A stretch of DNA of 64,000 nucleotides from NCBI GenBank assembly GCA_004794655.1, contig SMMW01000156.1:186001-250000 (forward strand). Reading direction: 5' to 3'. This DNA comes from Marisa cornuarietis (taxonomy: Eukaryota > Mollusca > Gastropoda > Architaenioglossa > Ampullariidae). A model generated the notes under the pieces. That model made no database searches, was not told where the DNA came from, and saw only the letters and a list, made by a program, of their open reading frames with translations. Both the position numbers and the translations under genes were made by a program. This document shows, piece after piece, positions 1 to 11,344 of the stretch; within the stretch, counting starts at the first letter, position 1; every line of letters starts with the position of its first letter.

Positions 1-789
1 TCAATTAAGCAGGAAAAGTATGTTTATGTCGACAAAATTCTTAGTTTTTTTAAGGAAAACGATTGTCCATCTCAGCAAAAACGTCTTCTATCTCAGGGGA
101 GACAACTAGAGGATGGATAGTGAGCGCAGCAAGGAGCAAGAAGCAGGGTGTGCAATAAAATTCATCTTCCCACGAGCAGATCTTGTGACCAAAGAGTTGC
201 CCGTATTCAGCGTGCAAACTAATCAAGTACTTGAAGCGCCCTCTGACGGGGCCAAGCGTCACAATGGCGATTTATAAGGAGGACATGGCGCGAGCTGCCC
301 GCCAGCCTCTGAAGGCGACTATTTACTCCCATGTGATCGCCAGACCAGTCAGATGGTCAGGGCCCCACGCCACCGTCACGCACACCCTCGGAATATGGCT
401 TCGGCTGCTTCAGCTGGGTGAGGATGGTTGCTAGGTAGCCGGGCCTGACGGGCTGGGGCTGTTGTCTCACTCACTCTCGCAGGTAGCTGCTCGTCTCACT
501 CACTCTCACTGGTAGCTGGCGTGTCTGACCAGAACCGGTAGCTGGTAAATCTGCACAAAGTTGTGAATTGATGCTGATACTGGCCTGAAAGTGTAGATGT
601 CAAAAATGGTAGCTTGCAATCTAACTTACATTGTAGTACGACAGCGACATCGGCTGGCAAGAAATGGCGGGTTGCAAACTTACCTTAACTGAAGAGGCTG
701 ACAAGAAAAGGGGGCTGGCAAGAAAAGATGATATATTTCACATCCAACGTGCACTACGCTCACACAAACAACTGTGTTCACAGTTCACA
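1..789. other. No gene recognised
   Basis: Mixed-composition sequence with no exon-like frame that I recognise. Around 470-545 there are a few loose copies of a motif containing GGTAGCTGG next to runs of CTCACTCACTCTC, which look like decayed tandem repeats. Reading frames on both strands are short and show no known domain. Confidence 0.5.
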
Positions 790-1235
790 CGACACACAAG
801 AGACAGACGCTCACTCACACATACAATTAGTCAAACGTCTGTTTACACAACAGACAAGTGTGTTCACATAACTCACACAATTAGTCAACTGTCTGTTCAC
901 ACCACACAACATACACGTGTTCACATAACTCACACAATTAGTCAACTGTCTGTTCACACCACACAACATACACGTGTTCACATAACTCACACAATTAGTC
1001 AAATGTCTGTTCACACCACACAACAGACATGTGTTCACATAACTCAGCATACAAGAGAGACGTTCACTCACATTCACATGAATGTTCACACCACATAACA
1101 TACACGTGTTCACATAACTCAACACACGAGAGAGACGTTCACGTACACTCAAATGTCTGTTCACACAACACAACGTACAAGACTGTTCACACAGCACAAC
1201 ACACAAGTGTTCACACTACTCAACATAGGAAAGAG
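790..1235. repeat. 57-bp minisatellite
   Basis: Copies of a unit containing TGTTCACATAACTCACAC start at 861, 918, 975 and 1032, an exact 57-bp spacing, with more decayed copies on both sides. The period equals 19 codons, so a 144-residue frame on the plus strand and a 131-residue frame on the minus strand stay open by repetition alone. The peptides are His/Thr/Ser- and Cys/Val-rich and match no family I know. The array runs directly into the 42-bp array on its right. Confidence 0.85.
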
Positions 1236-1236
1236 A

Positions 1237-2637
1237 CAAGTCTCACAGAGAGATTGGTGCCTGAGAGACAGGGACCCACCAGTCTCACAGAGGGATTGGT
1301 ACCCGAGAGTCAGGGACCCACCAGTCTCACAGACAGATTGGTACCCGAGAGTCAGGGACCCACCAGTCTCACAGAGAGATTGGTACCCGAGAGTCAGGGA
1401 CCCACAAGTCTCACAGACAGATTGGTACCCGAGAGTCAGGGACCCACAAGTCTCACAGACAGATTGGTACCAGAGAGTCAGGGACCCACAAGTCTCACAG
1501 AGAGATTGGTACCCGAGAGTCAGGGACCCACCAGTCTCACAGACAGATTGGTACCAGAGAGTCAGGGACCCACCAGTCTCACAGACAGATTGGTACCCGA
1601 GAGTCAGGGACCCACCAGTTTCACAGACAGATTGGTACCCGAGAGTCAGGGACCCACCAGTCTCACAGACAGATTGGTACCAGAGAGTCAAGGACCCACG
1701 TCTCGCAGACAGATTGGTACCGGGACCCATCAGTCTCACAGACAGATTGGTACCAGAGATTCAAGGACCCACAAGTCTCACAGACAGATTGGTACCGGGA
1801 CCCACCAGTCTCACAGAGAGATTGGTACCAGAGAGTCAGGGACCCACCAGTCTCACAGAGGGATTGGTACCCGAGAGTCAGGGACCCACCAGTCTCACAG
1901 AGAGATTGGTACCAGAGAGTCAGGGACCCACCAGTCTCACAGACAGATTGGTACACGAGAGTCAGGGACCCACCAGTCTCACAGAGAGATTGGAACCAGA
2001 GAGTCAGGGACCCACCAGTCTCACAGGCAGATTGGTACCCGAGAGTCAGGGACCCACCAGTCTCACAGGCAGATTGGTACACGAGAGTCAGGGACCCACC
2101 AGTCTCACAGAGAGATTGGTACCAGAGAGTCAGGGACCGTCAAGTCTCACAGACAGATTGGTACCAGAGAGTCAGGGACCCACCAGTCTCACAGACAGAT
2201 TGGTACACGAGAGTCAGGGACCCACCAGTCTCACAGAGAGATTGGAACCAGAGAGTCAGGGACCCACCAGTCTCACAGGCAGATTGGTACCCGAGAGTCA
2301 GGGACCCACCAGTCTCACAGGCAGATTGGTACACGAGAGTCAGGGACCCACCAGTCTCACAGAGAGATTGGTACCAGAGAGTCAGGGACCGTCAAGTCTC
2401 ACAGACAGATTGGTACCAGAGAGTCAGGGACCCACAAGTCTCACAGACAGATTGGTACCAGAGAGTTAGGGACCCACCAGTCTCACAGGCAGATTGGTAC
2501 CAGAGAGTCAGGGACCGTCAAGTCTCACAGACAGATTGGTACCAGAGAGTCAGGGACCCACAAGTCTCACAGATTGGTACCAGAGAGTCAGGGACCGTCA
2601 AGTCTCACAGACAGATTGGTGCCAGAGAGTCACTCAG
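1237..2637. repeat. 42-bp minisatellite, about 33 units
   Basis: The unit contains ACCAGTCTCACAGACAGATT followed by GGTACC, and it repeats every 42 bp (14 codons). Several units lack 6 to 12 bases, for example near 1695-1800 and 2565. Variant positions recur, such as ACAGAGAG/ACAGACAG/ACAGGCAG and GTACCC/GTACCA/GTACAC. Because 42 is a multiple of three, frames of 594 and 438 residues on the plus strand and 192 and 139 residues on the minus strand stay open. All are repeats of one 14-residue unit, so I treat them as artefacts. Each unit carries a KpnI-type GGTACC or a one-base variant of it. Confidence 0.95.
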
Positions 2638-5065
2638 ATGAGGTTAGTTTGTACTCACTGTCATTACCTGACGATGAGGGCAATAAACGCTTACTAGGTG
2701 GCGCCACACACGTCTTCTCGCTGGTGGAAAGTCGGCGATTGCACAAAAATGCCTCGTTTTCAATTGAAAGTATTTCATGGACTATGAGGAACAGAAATTT
2801 CATTTTTAAATGAAAGTAAAGAACAACTTTTCATCACGTGTTCAGACTTTGTCTGTGTTGTGTGTGACTGGGAGATTCAAGTGTATTATTGGAGGATAAA
2901 TGGTACCCGCCACCAAAATTGGCAGCCGCGCGGTGACCATTGTCCGTGTGCCGTGTCACGCATTGTGATTGTATTTGTGCTCGCGTTCACACACTTTTGT
3001 ATGGATATTGATGTGAATATATTGAATTTAGTCAGCGAAGATTGGCGGACATGTCGATGTATTTCTTAATGAAATGTAACAGTTTTAATGTGCAATAGCA
3101 GGTGATGCAAAATATCCGTCATCTTTTAAATAAAGTAGCTCGATCCACGTACAAAATACTCCGTGCTTCCCTAGTGAGTGTGAAAGAGCAGTTGCTGGTG
3201 AATCTGGTGGTACATGACTTGGCAGAGTCGAGTTTATGATAGTCAATCGCTGTCCGGGTAAAGAGACCCACCCTGTTTCAAAAAGTTTGTACGAGCGGAC
3301 AGTGACGATGGCGGCTAAGCAGGCAAGTGGATAAGGCAGCGGAACACATTGATGCTAATAGACAGAGGTACCTAGGTAAATATTCATTTGGACACTTACT
3401 GGACGAACGCTTGTGTTAAATGTGATTTATTATGTTTATGTACAAGGACACATGGTAGATTATTAAATATTAGCACAAAATGAGAGTGGCATTGCGGCCA
3501 TTGACGCAGACATGAGTAAAGGTGGGTATGCTGTGTTCATTACCATCATACTGAAATAAAGACACACCAAATATTTTTGAATATGTAATAAATAGATTTT
3601 TGATGTATTTGCTCATATTGTCTGCTTTTGTTTAAAACAAACCCTATTAAATTACAAGATAATGAAAACCGAGTAAATGGTGTCGGTAGGCATTGAAACA
3701 TTCGGCTGAAGCAGGCGATCTTTGAATTGTAAGTTGTAACATGTTTATGTAACACTTACTGTCATTTAAACTATAAAACAGAAACAATCGATGATTTACT
3801 GATTGTTATACATGGATAGTATCTTATTGTTAGTGATACATGTTAGCTGGAAGTTGACTTGTTGACTTTCCTAGTGGCAGGTGAGATTGCCGATGTTTGA
3901 AGGCTGATATCGTGAACATTAACCATAATTATCTACTCATATGTTGGGAATTATTATTTTAAAATGAACTAAACTTGATCATAAAGAAAAAATGTTGCAC
4001 TCAGGTTAGTCTTTAAAATCAAGTTTATAAATTAGTTTTCGACAGTATCTTTCACCACATCTGATATCATGTTACTTTGAAATATTTTAACATAATACTT
4101 ATTTCGCTGCGTATTTATCAACAAACTTGTCATCTTTCAATCACAATAACACATCGCTGAACTTCGCTATCGGAATATATCTTGTTCCAGAAATAATGAA
4201 TATTCTCTATAATAATAGGGAAAAGGTCTAACAAACGATGATTTCTTCTAATGGAGCCTAGTGGTCACAACCGCGGCAAATGATGTTGTCAGTCGCCATT
4301 TCTGTTGGCGGGTCCTCGGGGTTCCAACAGTTGGGCTGAGGTTTATAAACCTCGATTTCTTTTTTTAAATAGCAAGAAGGTGTGTTCCGATACCGAGGTT
4401 CGACTGAATGTAGAATGCCTTCTTCATGTCTAGCGACTCCAGAGCTCAGCCAATCAGCTGCAAGGATCGACGATGATATTTCGCCTCACGTTCCTGAAGA
4501 ATGGTTTACGCCGTTGAACCTGGTTCGCGACCTGCTTTGGAACCAGGTTTGTCAGCGGAAGCTGTATGCTAGTTAACAATGAAGCTGGTATGTCGGGGAT
4601 GGTCTGCTCGTGCTGAAGAAGTTTGAGAGCGGGGCACAAAACGTGCTCTCTCTCTCTCTCTCTACAGGTCTCTGGTTCAGTTAAGACTCGGCAAACGGTA
4701 GTCTTGGTGTTGCCCCTGGCAACCGACAACTTCTCACAGTGATGACAATTGACCGTCGATGGGGGATGGTGTGATTCCGAGCAAAAGCAAGTCTTTTGGC
4801 TTCTCTCCCGCACTCCCACCTAGCCTAAGCTGCACAAAAGTGAGGTAGAGTAACACAGGTGTCCGACATCAACAGGACCACCAACTCTGACTACATCAAC
4901 AGTTGACTCACGCAGACGGTCAGCAGCAAATACATCAACAGTGCCTGTCTGAGGATTTACACATACCTATCCCCGCACACCAATTCCTTGTTTAAAAACT
5001 GTAGAGCTGCGCACTAGTGACATAGCTGTCTACCTGCATAAGGTAACCACTACTTACTTGGTTTG
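2638..5065. other. AT-rich unique sequence, no gene recognised
   Basis: About 2.4 kb without a supportable gene. Reading frames are at most about 120 residues and have no recognisable domain. The stretch 4651-4665 is a (CT)n run. One block at 3868-4015 is a dispersed repeat listed separately. Confidence 0.5.
3868..4015 (+). repeat. Dispersed repeat, copy A
   Basis: This block matches, in reverse complement, the block at about 13,397-13,550. Shared landmarks in order are TTCCTAGT, AGGTGAGA, GATGTTTGAAGGCTGA, ACTCATAT, TTATTTTAAAA and GATCATAAAGAAA, ending near AATGTTG. The two copies differ by scattered substitutions and small gaps. The common order over about 140 bp indicates an old interspersed element, perhaps a MITE or SINE fragment. 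I see no terminal inverted repeat or poly-A tail that would classify it. Confidence 0.65.
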
Positions 5066-5311
5066 CACACTTGACATAACTGACATAACATCATCTCTGG
5101 CACACTTGACATAACTGACATAACATCGCCGCTTGCACACTTGACATAACTGACATAACATCATCGCTTGCACACTTGACATAACTGACATAACATCATC
5201 GCTTGCTCACTTGACATAACTGACATAGCATCATCGCTTGCACACTTGACATAACTGACATAACATCATCGCTGGCACACTTGACATAACTGACATAACA
5301 TCATCGCTTGC
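5066..5311. repeat. 35-bp minisatellite, 7 units
   Basis: The unit contains TTGACATAACTGACATAACA followed by TCATCGCTTGCACAC. Copies start at 5071 and 5106 and continue at 35-bp spacing to about 5311. Within each unit the 10-bp motif TGACATAACT/TGACATAACA is itself doubled, so the array probably grew from a shorter repeat. Confidence 0.9.
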
Positions 5312-6182
5312 AACACATTTCTCGCCTGGAGCGCCTGTCTTTCTCCGACCACCCAACCACCCGCCCACCCGCCCTCGGCCGCTAAAATAACTGCAGCAGC
5401 GAGGCCACTTCTCAAATGAACCTCTCGTGACTAATCTAGGTGACAAGAAAAGCTAGCTGGCCAGTCTACCTGTACCGACTGATGTTGCTGGTGTGTGAAT
5501 GGTGCGGTCATCACCCCGACCGCGTTCTAGAAACACTGTATGCACGTGCAGAGTACAGAAGTATGATTGTGCATACTCAAATAAAATGTATCTTCTCGCT
5601 TACTTAATAATTAATTTAACGTCACAACTATCTTTAAGAGTCTTTGTAAAAAGTTTTTCTTAAAGCCCTTTACGTACATGAACACGCACAGGCACGTATA
5701 CACACACACACACACACTCTCTCTCTCTCTCTCTCACACATACTTTGAAAAACCAGTAAATTGTGCAGCGCTACGTCAGCCAGTCGCTACAACTGCCTGA
5801 AAGTCATCTTCCCTTCCTTCCTTCACATTCTTTTTATTTTTTTTTTTTTTTGTCAAGTATTGGACGCACACCGACGCGTGCTCCCTCCCTCCCTCCCCCC
5901 TCCACACTTGACGTCTGCTTGATTGTTTCAAGAGACCTGACTCAAAGCAGAACAAGCTCAGACCATGAAGCTGGTAGAAGATGAGTTACCTCAACTTGTC
6001 TCCACTAGTCGGGTATAACAGGGGGCGCAGCGGGAGCTAACTCTCGTGGCAGCAGCACAAGTCGGCGAGAGAAGTCGACAGTTTGCACCTGACGCGGAGC
6101 CACGCTTGTCGTGATAATCACCGCACTCCGCCAGCAACGCGACAGCCAAGTGTGCGGCAGCCAGGCAACACAGCCTCGCCAC
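5312..6182. other. Unique sequence with (AC)n(TC)n microsatellite, no gene
   Basis: There is a compound (AC)n(TC)n microsatellite at about 5700-5735, a T-rich run at 5830-5850 and a CCCTCC-rich run at 5883-5902. No coding exon is recognised. Confidence 0.6.
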
Positions 6183-7045
6183 TCCACCCGCCACTACACC
6201 CAGCTCACAACTCCACCCGCCACTACACCCACCTCTACACCCAACTCACCACTCCACCCGCAAACTACAGCCAACTCGCCACTACACCCGCCACTACACC
6301 CAGCTCACCACTCCACCCGCCACTACACCCACCTCTACACCCAACTCACCACTCCACCCGCCACTACACCCGCCTCGCCACTACACCCGCCTCTACACCC
6401 AACTTCCCACTCCACCCCCCACTACGGCCAACTCGCCACTACACCCGCCTCTACACCCAACTCACCACTCCACCCCCACTACAGCCAACTTGCCATTACA
6501 CTCGCCTCTACACCCAACTCACCACTCCACCCCCCACTACGGCCAACTCACCACTACACCCGCCTCTACACCCAACTCACCACTCCACCCCCCACTACGG
6601 CCAACTCACCACTACACCCGCCTCTACACCCACCTCACCACTACACCCGCCACTACAGCCAACTTGCCATTACACTCGCCACTACATCCGTCTCTACAAG
6701 CACCTCACCACTACACCCGCCACTACAGCCAACTTGCCATTACACCCGCCACTATGCCCGCCAATAGAGGCGGTCCGGTGGCGCAACGGTTAGCGCCTGT
6801 CACCAGTACAGTGAAGGTTGGCTGTCCTGGGTTCAGTTCTCGTCTCGGGCACGCTGTTCTTTCTCTGCATGTGGCATCTGTTTACAGGGCTGGCTGCCTT
6901 GCCGTGATATAGCCTTAGTTGCTGGCTCGGCGTAAAACATCAATTTAAAAAAAAATGCCCGCCACTACACCCGCCACTATGCCCGCCACTGCACCTGCCA
7001 CTACACCTGCCACTATGCCCGCTTCGCCACTACACACACCTCGCC
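6183..7045. repeat. C-rich minisatellite (CCACTACACC-type), interrupted by a SINE
   Basis: Short units such as CCACTACACC, CCTCTACACCCAACTCA and CCACTCCACCC are shuffled into larger blocks of roughly 60 bp. The plus strand has very few G bases. Overlapping Thr/Pro/Leu/His-rich frames of 236, 218 and 140 residues run through it on one strand, as expected from simple sequence. The array is split at 6764-6954 by a SINE and resumes with the same CCCGCCACTA units on the other side. Confidence 0.85.
6764..6954 (+). mobile_element. tRNA-derived SINE with target-site duplication
   Basis: A 191-bp element interrupts the surrounding minisatellite. The 5' part resembles a tRNA promoter: a box-A-like stretch GTGGCGCAACGGTTAGCGC near 6778-6796 and a box-B-like GGTTCAGTTCT at 6830-6840. 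The 3' tail contains GATATAGCCTTAGTTGCTGG and ends in a run of A. It is flanked by ATGCCCGCCA at 6754-6763 and 6955-6964, which fits a 10-bp target-site duplication. The flanks are themselves repetitive, so the duplication could partly be chance. Related tails occur at about 30,050 and at 58,874-58,931. Confidence 0.85.
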
Positions 7046-7364
7046 GCTACTCCTTCTACTTCACCACTACGGCCGACAGGTACCTACCCACGCAGCCAGT
7101 GATTCTCTCGACCCTTTTTAATTTGGTAAATGCATTGGGGTATGAAGACGTGTCTCGGCCAAAGACAAGGTAATATTTCAAACATCAAACGTGTGTTTTA
7201 TCGTCGGTGTTGTCGGGGGACCACCAGTCCTTCAGTTTCACCTGCTGCTTTCTCTCTTACCGCTGTTTGTTTGCTTGTTTGTTTGTTTATTTATTTTGCA
7301 GCTAATCGTGGTCTTTTATCTGTTGTGACACGCATGCAATGCGGCTCCTACCTCATATGGAAAC
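7046..7364. other. No gene recognised; (GTTT)n run
   Basis: Short unique stretch with a TTTG/TTTA-rich run at about 7264-7302. Nothing else is recognised. Confidence 0.5.
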
Positions 7365-8181
7365 AGCTGTAGCTGTTATCATGATGTGACAAATACAGAC
7401 ACTACAGCTGGAGCTGTTATCATGATGTGACAAATACAGACACTACAGCTGGAGCTGTTATCATGATGTGACAAATACAGACACTACAGCTGGAGCTGTT
7501 ATCATGATGTGACAAATACAGACACTACAGCTGGAGCTGTTATCATGATGTGACAAATACAGACACTACAGCTGGAGCTGTTATCGTGATGTGACAAATA
7601 CAGACACTACAGCTGGAGCTGTTATCATGGTGTGACAAATACAGACACTACAGCTGGAGCTGTTATCGTGATGTGACAAATACAGACACTACAGCTGGAG
7701 CTGTTATCGTGATGTGACAAATACAGACACTACAGCTGGAGCTGTTATCATGATGTGACAAATACAGACACTACAGCTGGAGCTGTTATCATGATGTGAC
7801 AAATACAGACACTACAGCTGGAGCTGTGATCGTGGTGTGACAAATACAGACACTACAGCTGGAGCTGTTATCATGATGTGACAAATACAGACACTACAGC
7901 TGGAGCTGTTATCATGATGTGACAAATACAGACACTACAGCTGGAGCTGTTATCGTGATGTGACAAATACAGACACTACAGCTGGAGCTGTTATCATGGT
8001 GTGACAAATACAGACACTACAGCTGGAGCTGTTATCATGATGTGACAAATACAGACGCTACAGCTGGAGCTGTGATCGTGGTGTGACAAATACAGACACT
8101 ACAGCTGGAGCTGTTATCATGATGTGACAAATACAGACACTACAGCTGGAGCTGTTATCATGATGTGACAAATACAGACAC
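7365..8181. repeat. 41-bp minisatellite, about 20 units
   Basis: The unit contains CAGCTGGAGCTGTTATCATG followed by ATGTGACAAATACAGACACTA, at a constant 41-bp spacing (for example 7381 and 7422). Variants are limited to ATCATGATG, ATCGTGATG, ATCATGGTG and GATCGTGGTG, and they recur in blocks, so copies are very homogeneous. Each unit holds CAGCTG, an E-box-type hexamer. Since 41 is not a multiple of three, no long frame results. Confidence 0.95.
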
Positions 8182-9237
8182 TGTAACGTTTGGCGGCTCA
8201 AACCCCATTTTAGTCTATCAATTGTTCATAAGCCGAGGTAGAACAGCGGCACGTTCTTGAGTAGCCACGTGACCGAGTGACGCAGACCTGCATATGACAT
8301 CACACCATGACGCAATAAAGACTGTAAGATGTCTTGGTTACAAAAGATTAATATTGGAGCAAGTCACGTGGTGTGGTGTGGTGTGGTGTACCCGACACAG
8401 TCTAAATCAGGTGAGAATCCACGCCGACTACACCACAGAGTAAATTAATGAAGTTGATGGGCGTGGATCCCACGTGACTATAGCTAGTGTCGCTAGGCGA
8501 TCACCTTAGTGACTCGGATACTAAGGGTGCGATTGGTCAAAAACACTTGACGGCAATTAAGTTAGGGGGGGGGGCTTCATTTCCCCGGCATTCAGCGGAG
8601 ATGTCTCAGTGAAGACTGACATACACAGCCAGCGGGACAATCGTCACGGACACTGACAACCTCTCTACCGTAGATGCTCAGTCCCCGCGGGCATGAGTCC
8701 TACCCTGATTAATTTTATTTCGTGACCTTATAAATAAACTGGTGAAGTGTGGTTGACACACAACTGTTTATTACATACAGATGTTTGTTGACTTCCTATA
8801 CTGTGGCTGACACATAAATCTAGTCTGTGGGGTTCACTTTGCCCATTCGTACCATAGCCAAGTTAGGGCTAGGGAACTAGGGAAGTAGCACGTGAGGTTA
8901 GCCCAACAGAAAAAACTGACCCACGATTGATAAGCAGGTGAACAAAACCACTCACCTCACCGACTGGAATAGTGGGAATTCCCCCAAAAACATTGAGACT
9001 GCGCATGCGTTGTTATGAGAAATAGATAAATAGATATATCATCCATATATTGTGAGGACTAGTGCTTCTTGCTATCAGTCTGACACAATGGTCTGACACA
9101 ACAACTCCATTTTGTTCAGACCTTGTTCTCGTTGATCAAAGGACACTTGGCCTTATGTCACATCCTGTCCACCACCACGACAGGCGGTGACGTCAGTGGC
9201 ACTGCAGAGGGGCTGGCGTCAACAACATCAACTTTTG
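8182..9237. other. Unique sequence, no gene recognised
   Basis: About 1 kb of unique sequence with a short (GTGGT)n run at about 8367-8390 and a G run near 8566-8574. No exon-like frame is recognised. Confidence 0.5.
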
Positions 9238-11330
9238 TCACACACACCACACACACATACACCACACACACCATACACACACCTCACACATACACCACAA
9301 ACACACCATACACACACCACACACATACACCACAAACACCATGCACATACATACAACATCATCAATTCACTAATACCTCATACACCAACACATTCATACA
9401 TACATTCAATAACACATACACCACCATGCAATCACCAATAATAATTATACACCATCACACAATTCAATAATCTCAATAATACAATACATAATAATAATCA
9501 ATTCACAATAATACACACATACACCATGCACCAATTCACCACACAATTCAATCATTATCATCAATATTAACATCATCACACATCATCAATTCATCATCAT
9601 CATACATACATATTAATAATAATACAATAATATTAATCATTACATACAATCTCAATATCATTACCAATAATACCACCATTAATATAATCATCAACCATTA
9701 ATTCATAACATCAATAATTCCATATCATTCACCATCAATTCAATATCATCCAAAATAATATTCACCACCATCAACTCATACATCATCATCATTAACCATT
9801 AATGACATCATCATTAATATCATTCAAAATCATCATCAATTCATTACCATTAATCATTCAATCAATAATAATCATCATCATCATCATCAATAATCATCAT
9901 TCACCATCATCATTAATATTCATTAACATAACAATATCATCAATAATCATCAATACACAATCATCATTAATCATCAATCATTATCATAATTCAATATCAC
10001 CATTAACACCATAATCATCAATCACCATCATTACACCATCAATTCATAATATCAATCTCAATAATATTACAATCATCAACTATTAATAATAATCAATAAT
10101 AACATTAATAATCACCAATATCATCACCATAATATCATCATCATCATCATCAATTCATAATACCACATACTAATCATCATTCAATATATTAACTAATATC
10201 ATCAATTCAATATCATCCAATTTATTAACAATATCAATTCATTAATAATAACACTACACCATTAACCAATATTAATCCATAATAACAATATCATCAATCA
10301 ATAATAATCATACTAATTCACACCATAATAATTAACTAATAAACATTACTAACTAATAATTTCCTCATCGAATATCAACCTAATAATATTACCAATTCCA
10401 CTTTACACCATAATATCAATTCAATAAAACATTAACCAATATCATCATCATCATCATTACACACCAATATCAATAACCAATATCATCATTAACTAATAAC
10501 AATATACATAATCATCACATTACACCAATAATATCACCATAATAATATCACCAATAATAATCATAACAATAATCAATATCATTATCAATCAATTAATATT
10601 ACACCATATCAACTCATATTATTATCATAATACAATAAACAACATACACACCAATATCACATTAATAATCAACACACAAATCACATACACCATTAATATT
10701 AACTACACATCACAATAATACATACACCACATCATCACACATCATCACAATAACACCAACACCACACCATACATCCACATATCACCAATAATAATTAACA
10801 CATCATCATCACATCAATCAATATCATCACCATACATCATAGACAATCATCATCATACATTACACCATTATCATCAATCATTAACAATAATCACAAATAT
10901 CAACACACATCATCATTAACCAATACAACATAATATTATCATCATCACCAATACCACATATCATCATTAACATCAATCATCATCATCATACATAATCATC
11001 ATCAATAATATCGACATCAACATCAATATTGATAATTCAATATCATTAATCAATATCATCATCATCACACAATAATAATCCATTAACACATCATCAAACA
11101 CACCAATCATCAACACATAACATCAATAATAACAATCAATACACACCATGCCAACATCACATCATAAACACACCATCAATACACAATCAATCAATAACAT
11201 CACATCATCAACCACTATCATCATCAACCATGCAATCTCATCATCACATAACATAATCATCACACAATCAATAATAATAATAACACCAACAATAATAACA
11301 ATAACTGTGGTATAAAAGCAAGCACTCATA
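9238..11330. repeat. ATC/AAT and CA low-complexity tract, almost without G
   Basis: The first 120 bp are CACACA-like. The rest consists of short degenerate words such as ATCATC, AATAAT, CATCAT, ACACCA and TTAAT, with hardly any G on the plus strand for about 2.1 kb. There is no fixed long period; trinucleotide-like words are mixed. Peptides from this tract are Ile/Ser/Asn/His-rich and I do not regard them as coding. Confidence 0.9.
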
Positions 11331-11344
11331 TGAATTACGCTACT

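Noticed and set aside
1029..2813. A 594-residue repetitive protein
   Set aside because: The 42-bp period keeps several frames open on both strands; nothing indicates selection on one of them.
6083..6912. Overlapping Pro/Thr-rich proteins on the plus strand
   Set aside because: They come from C-rich minisatellite DNA and run through a SINE insertion.
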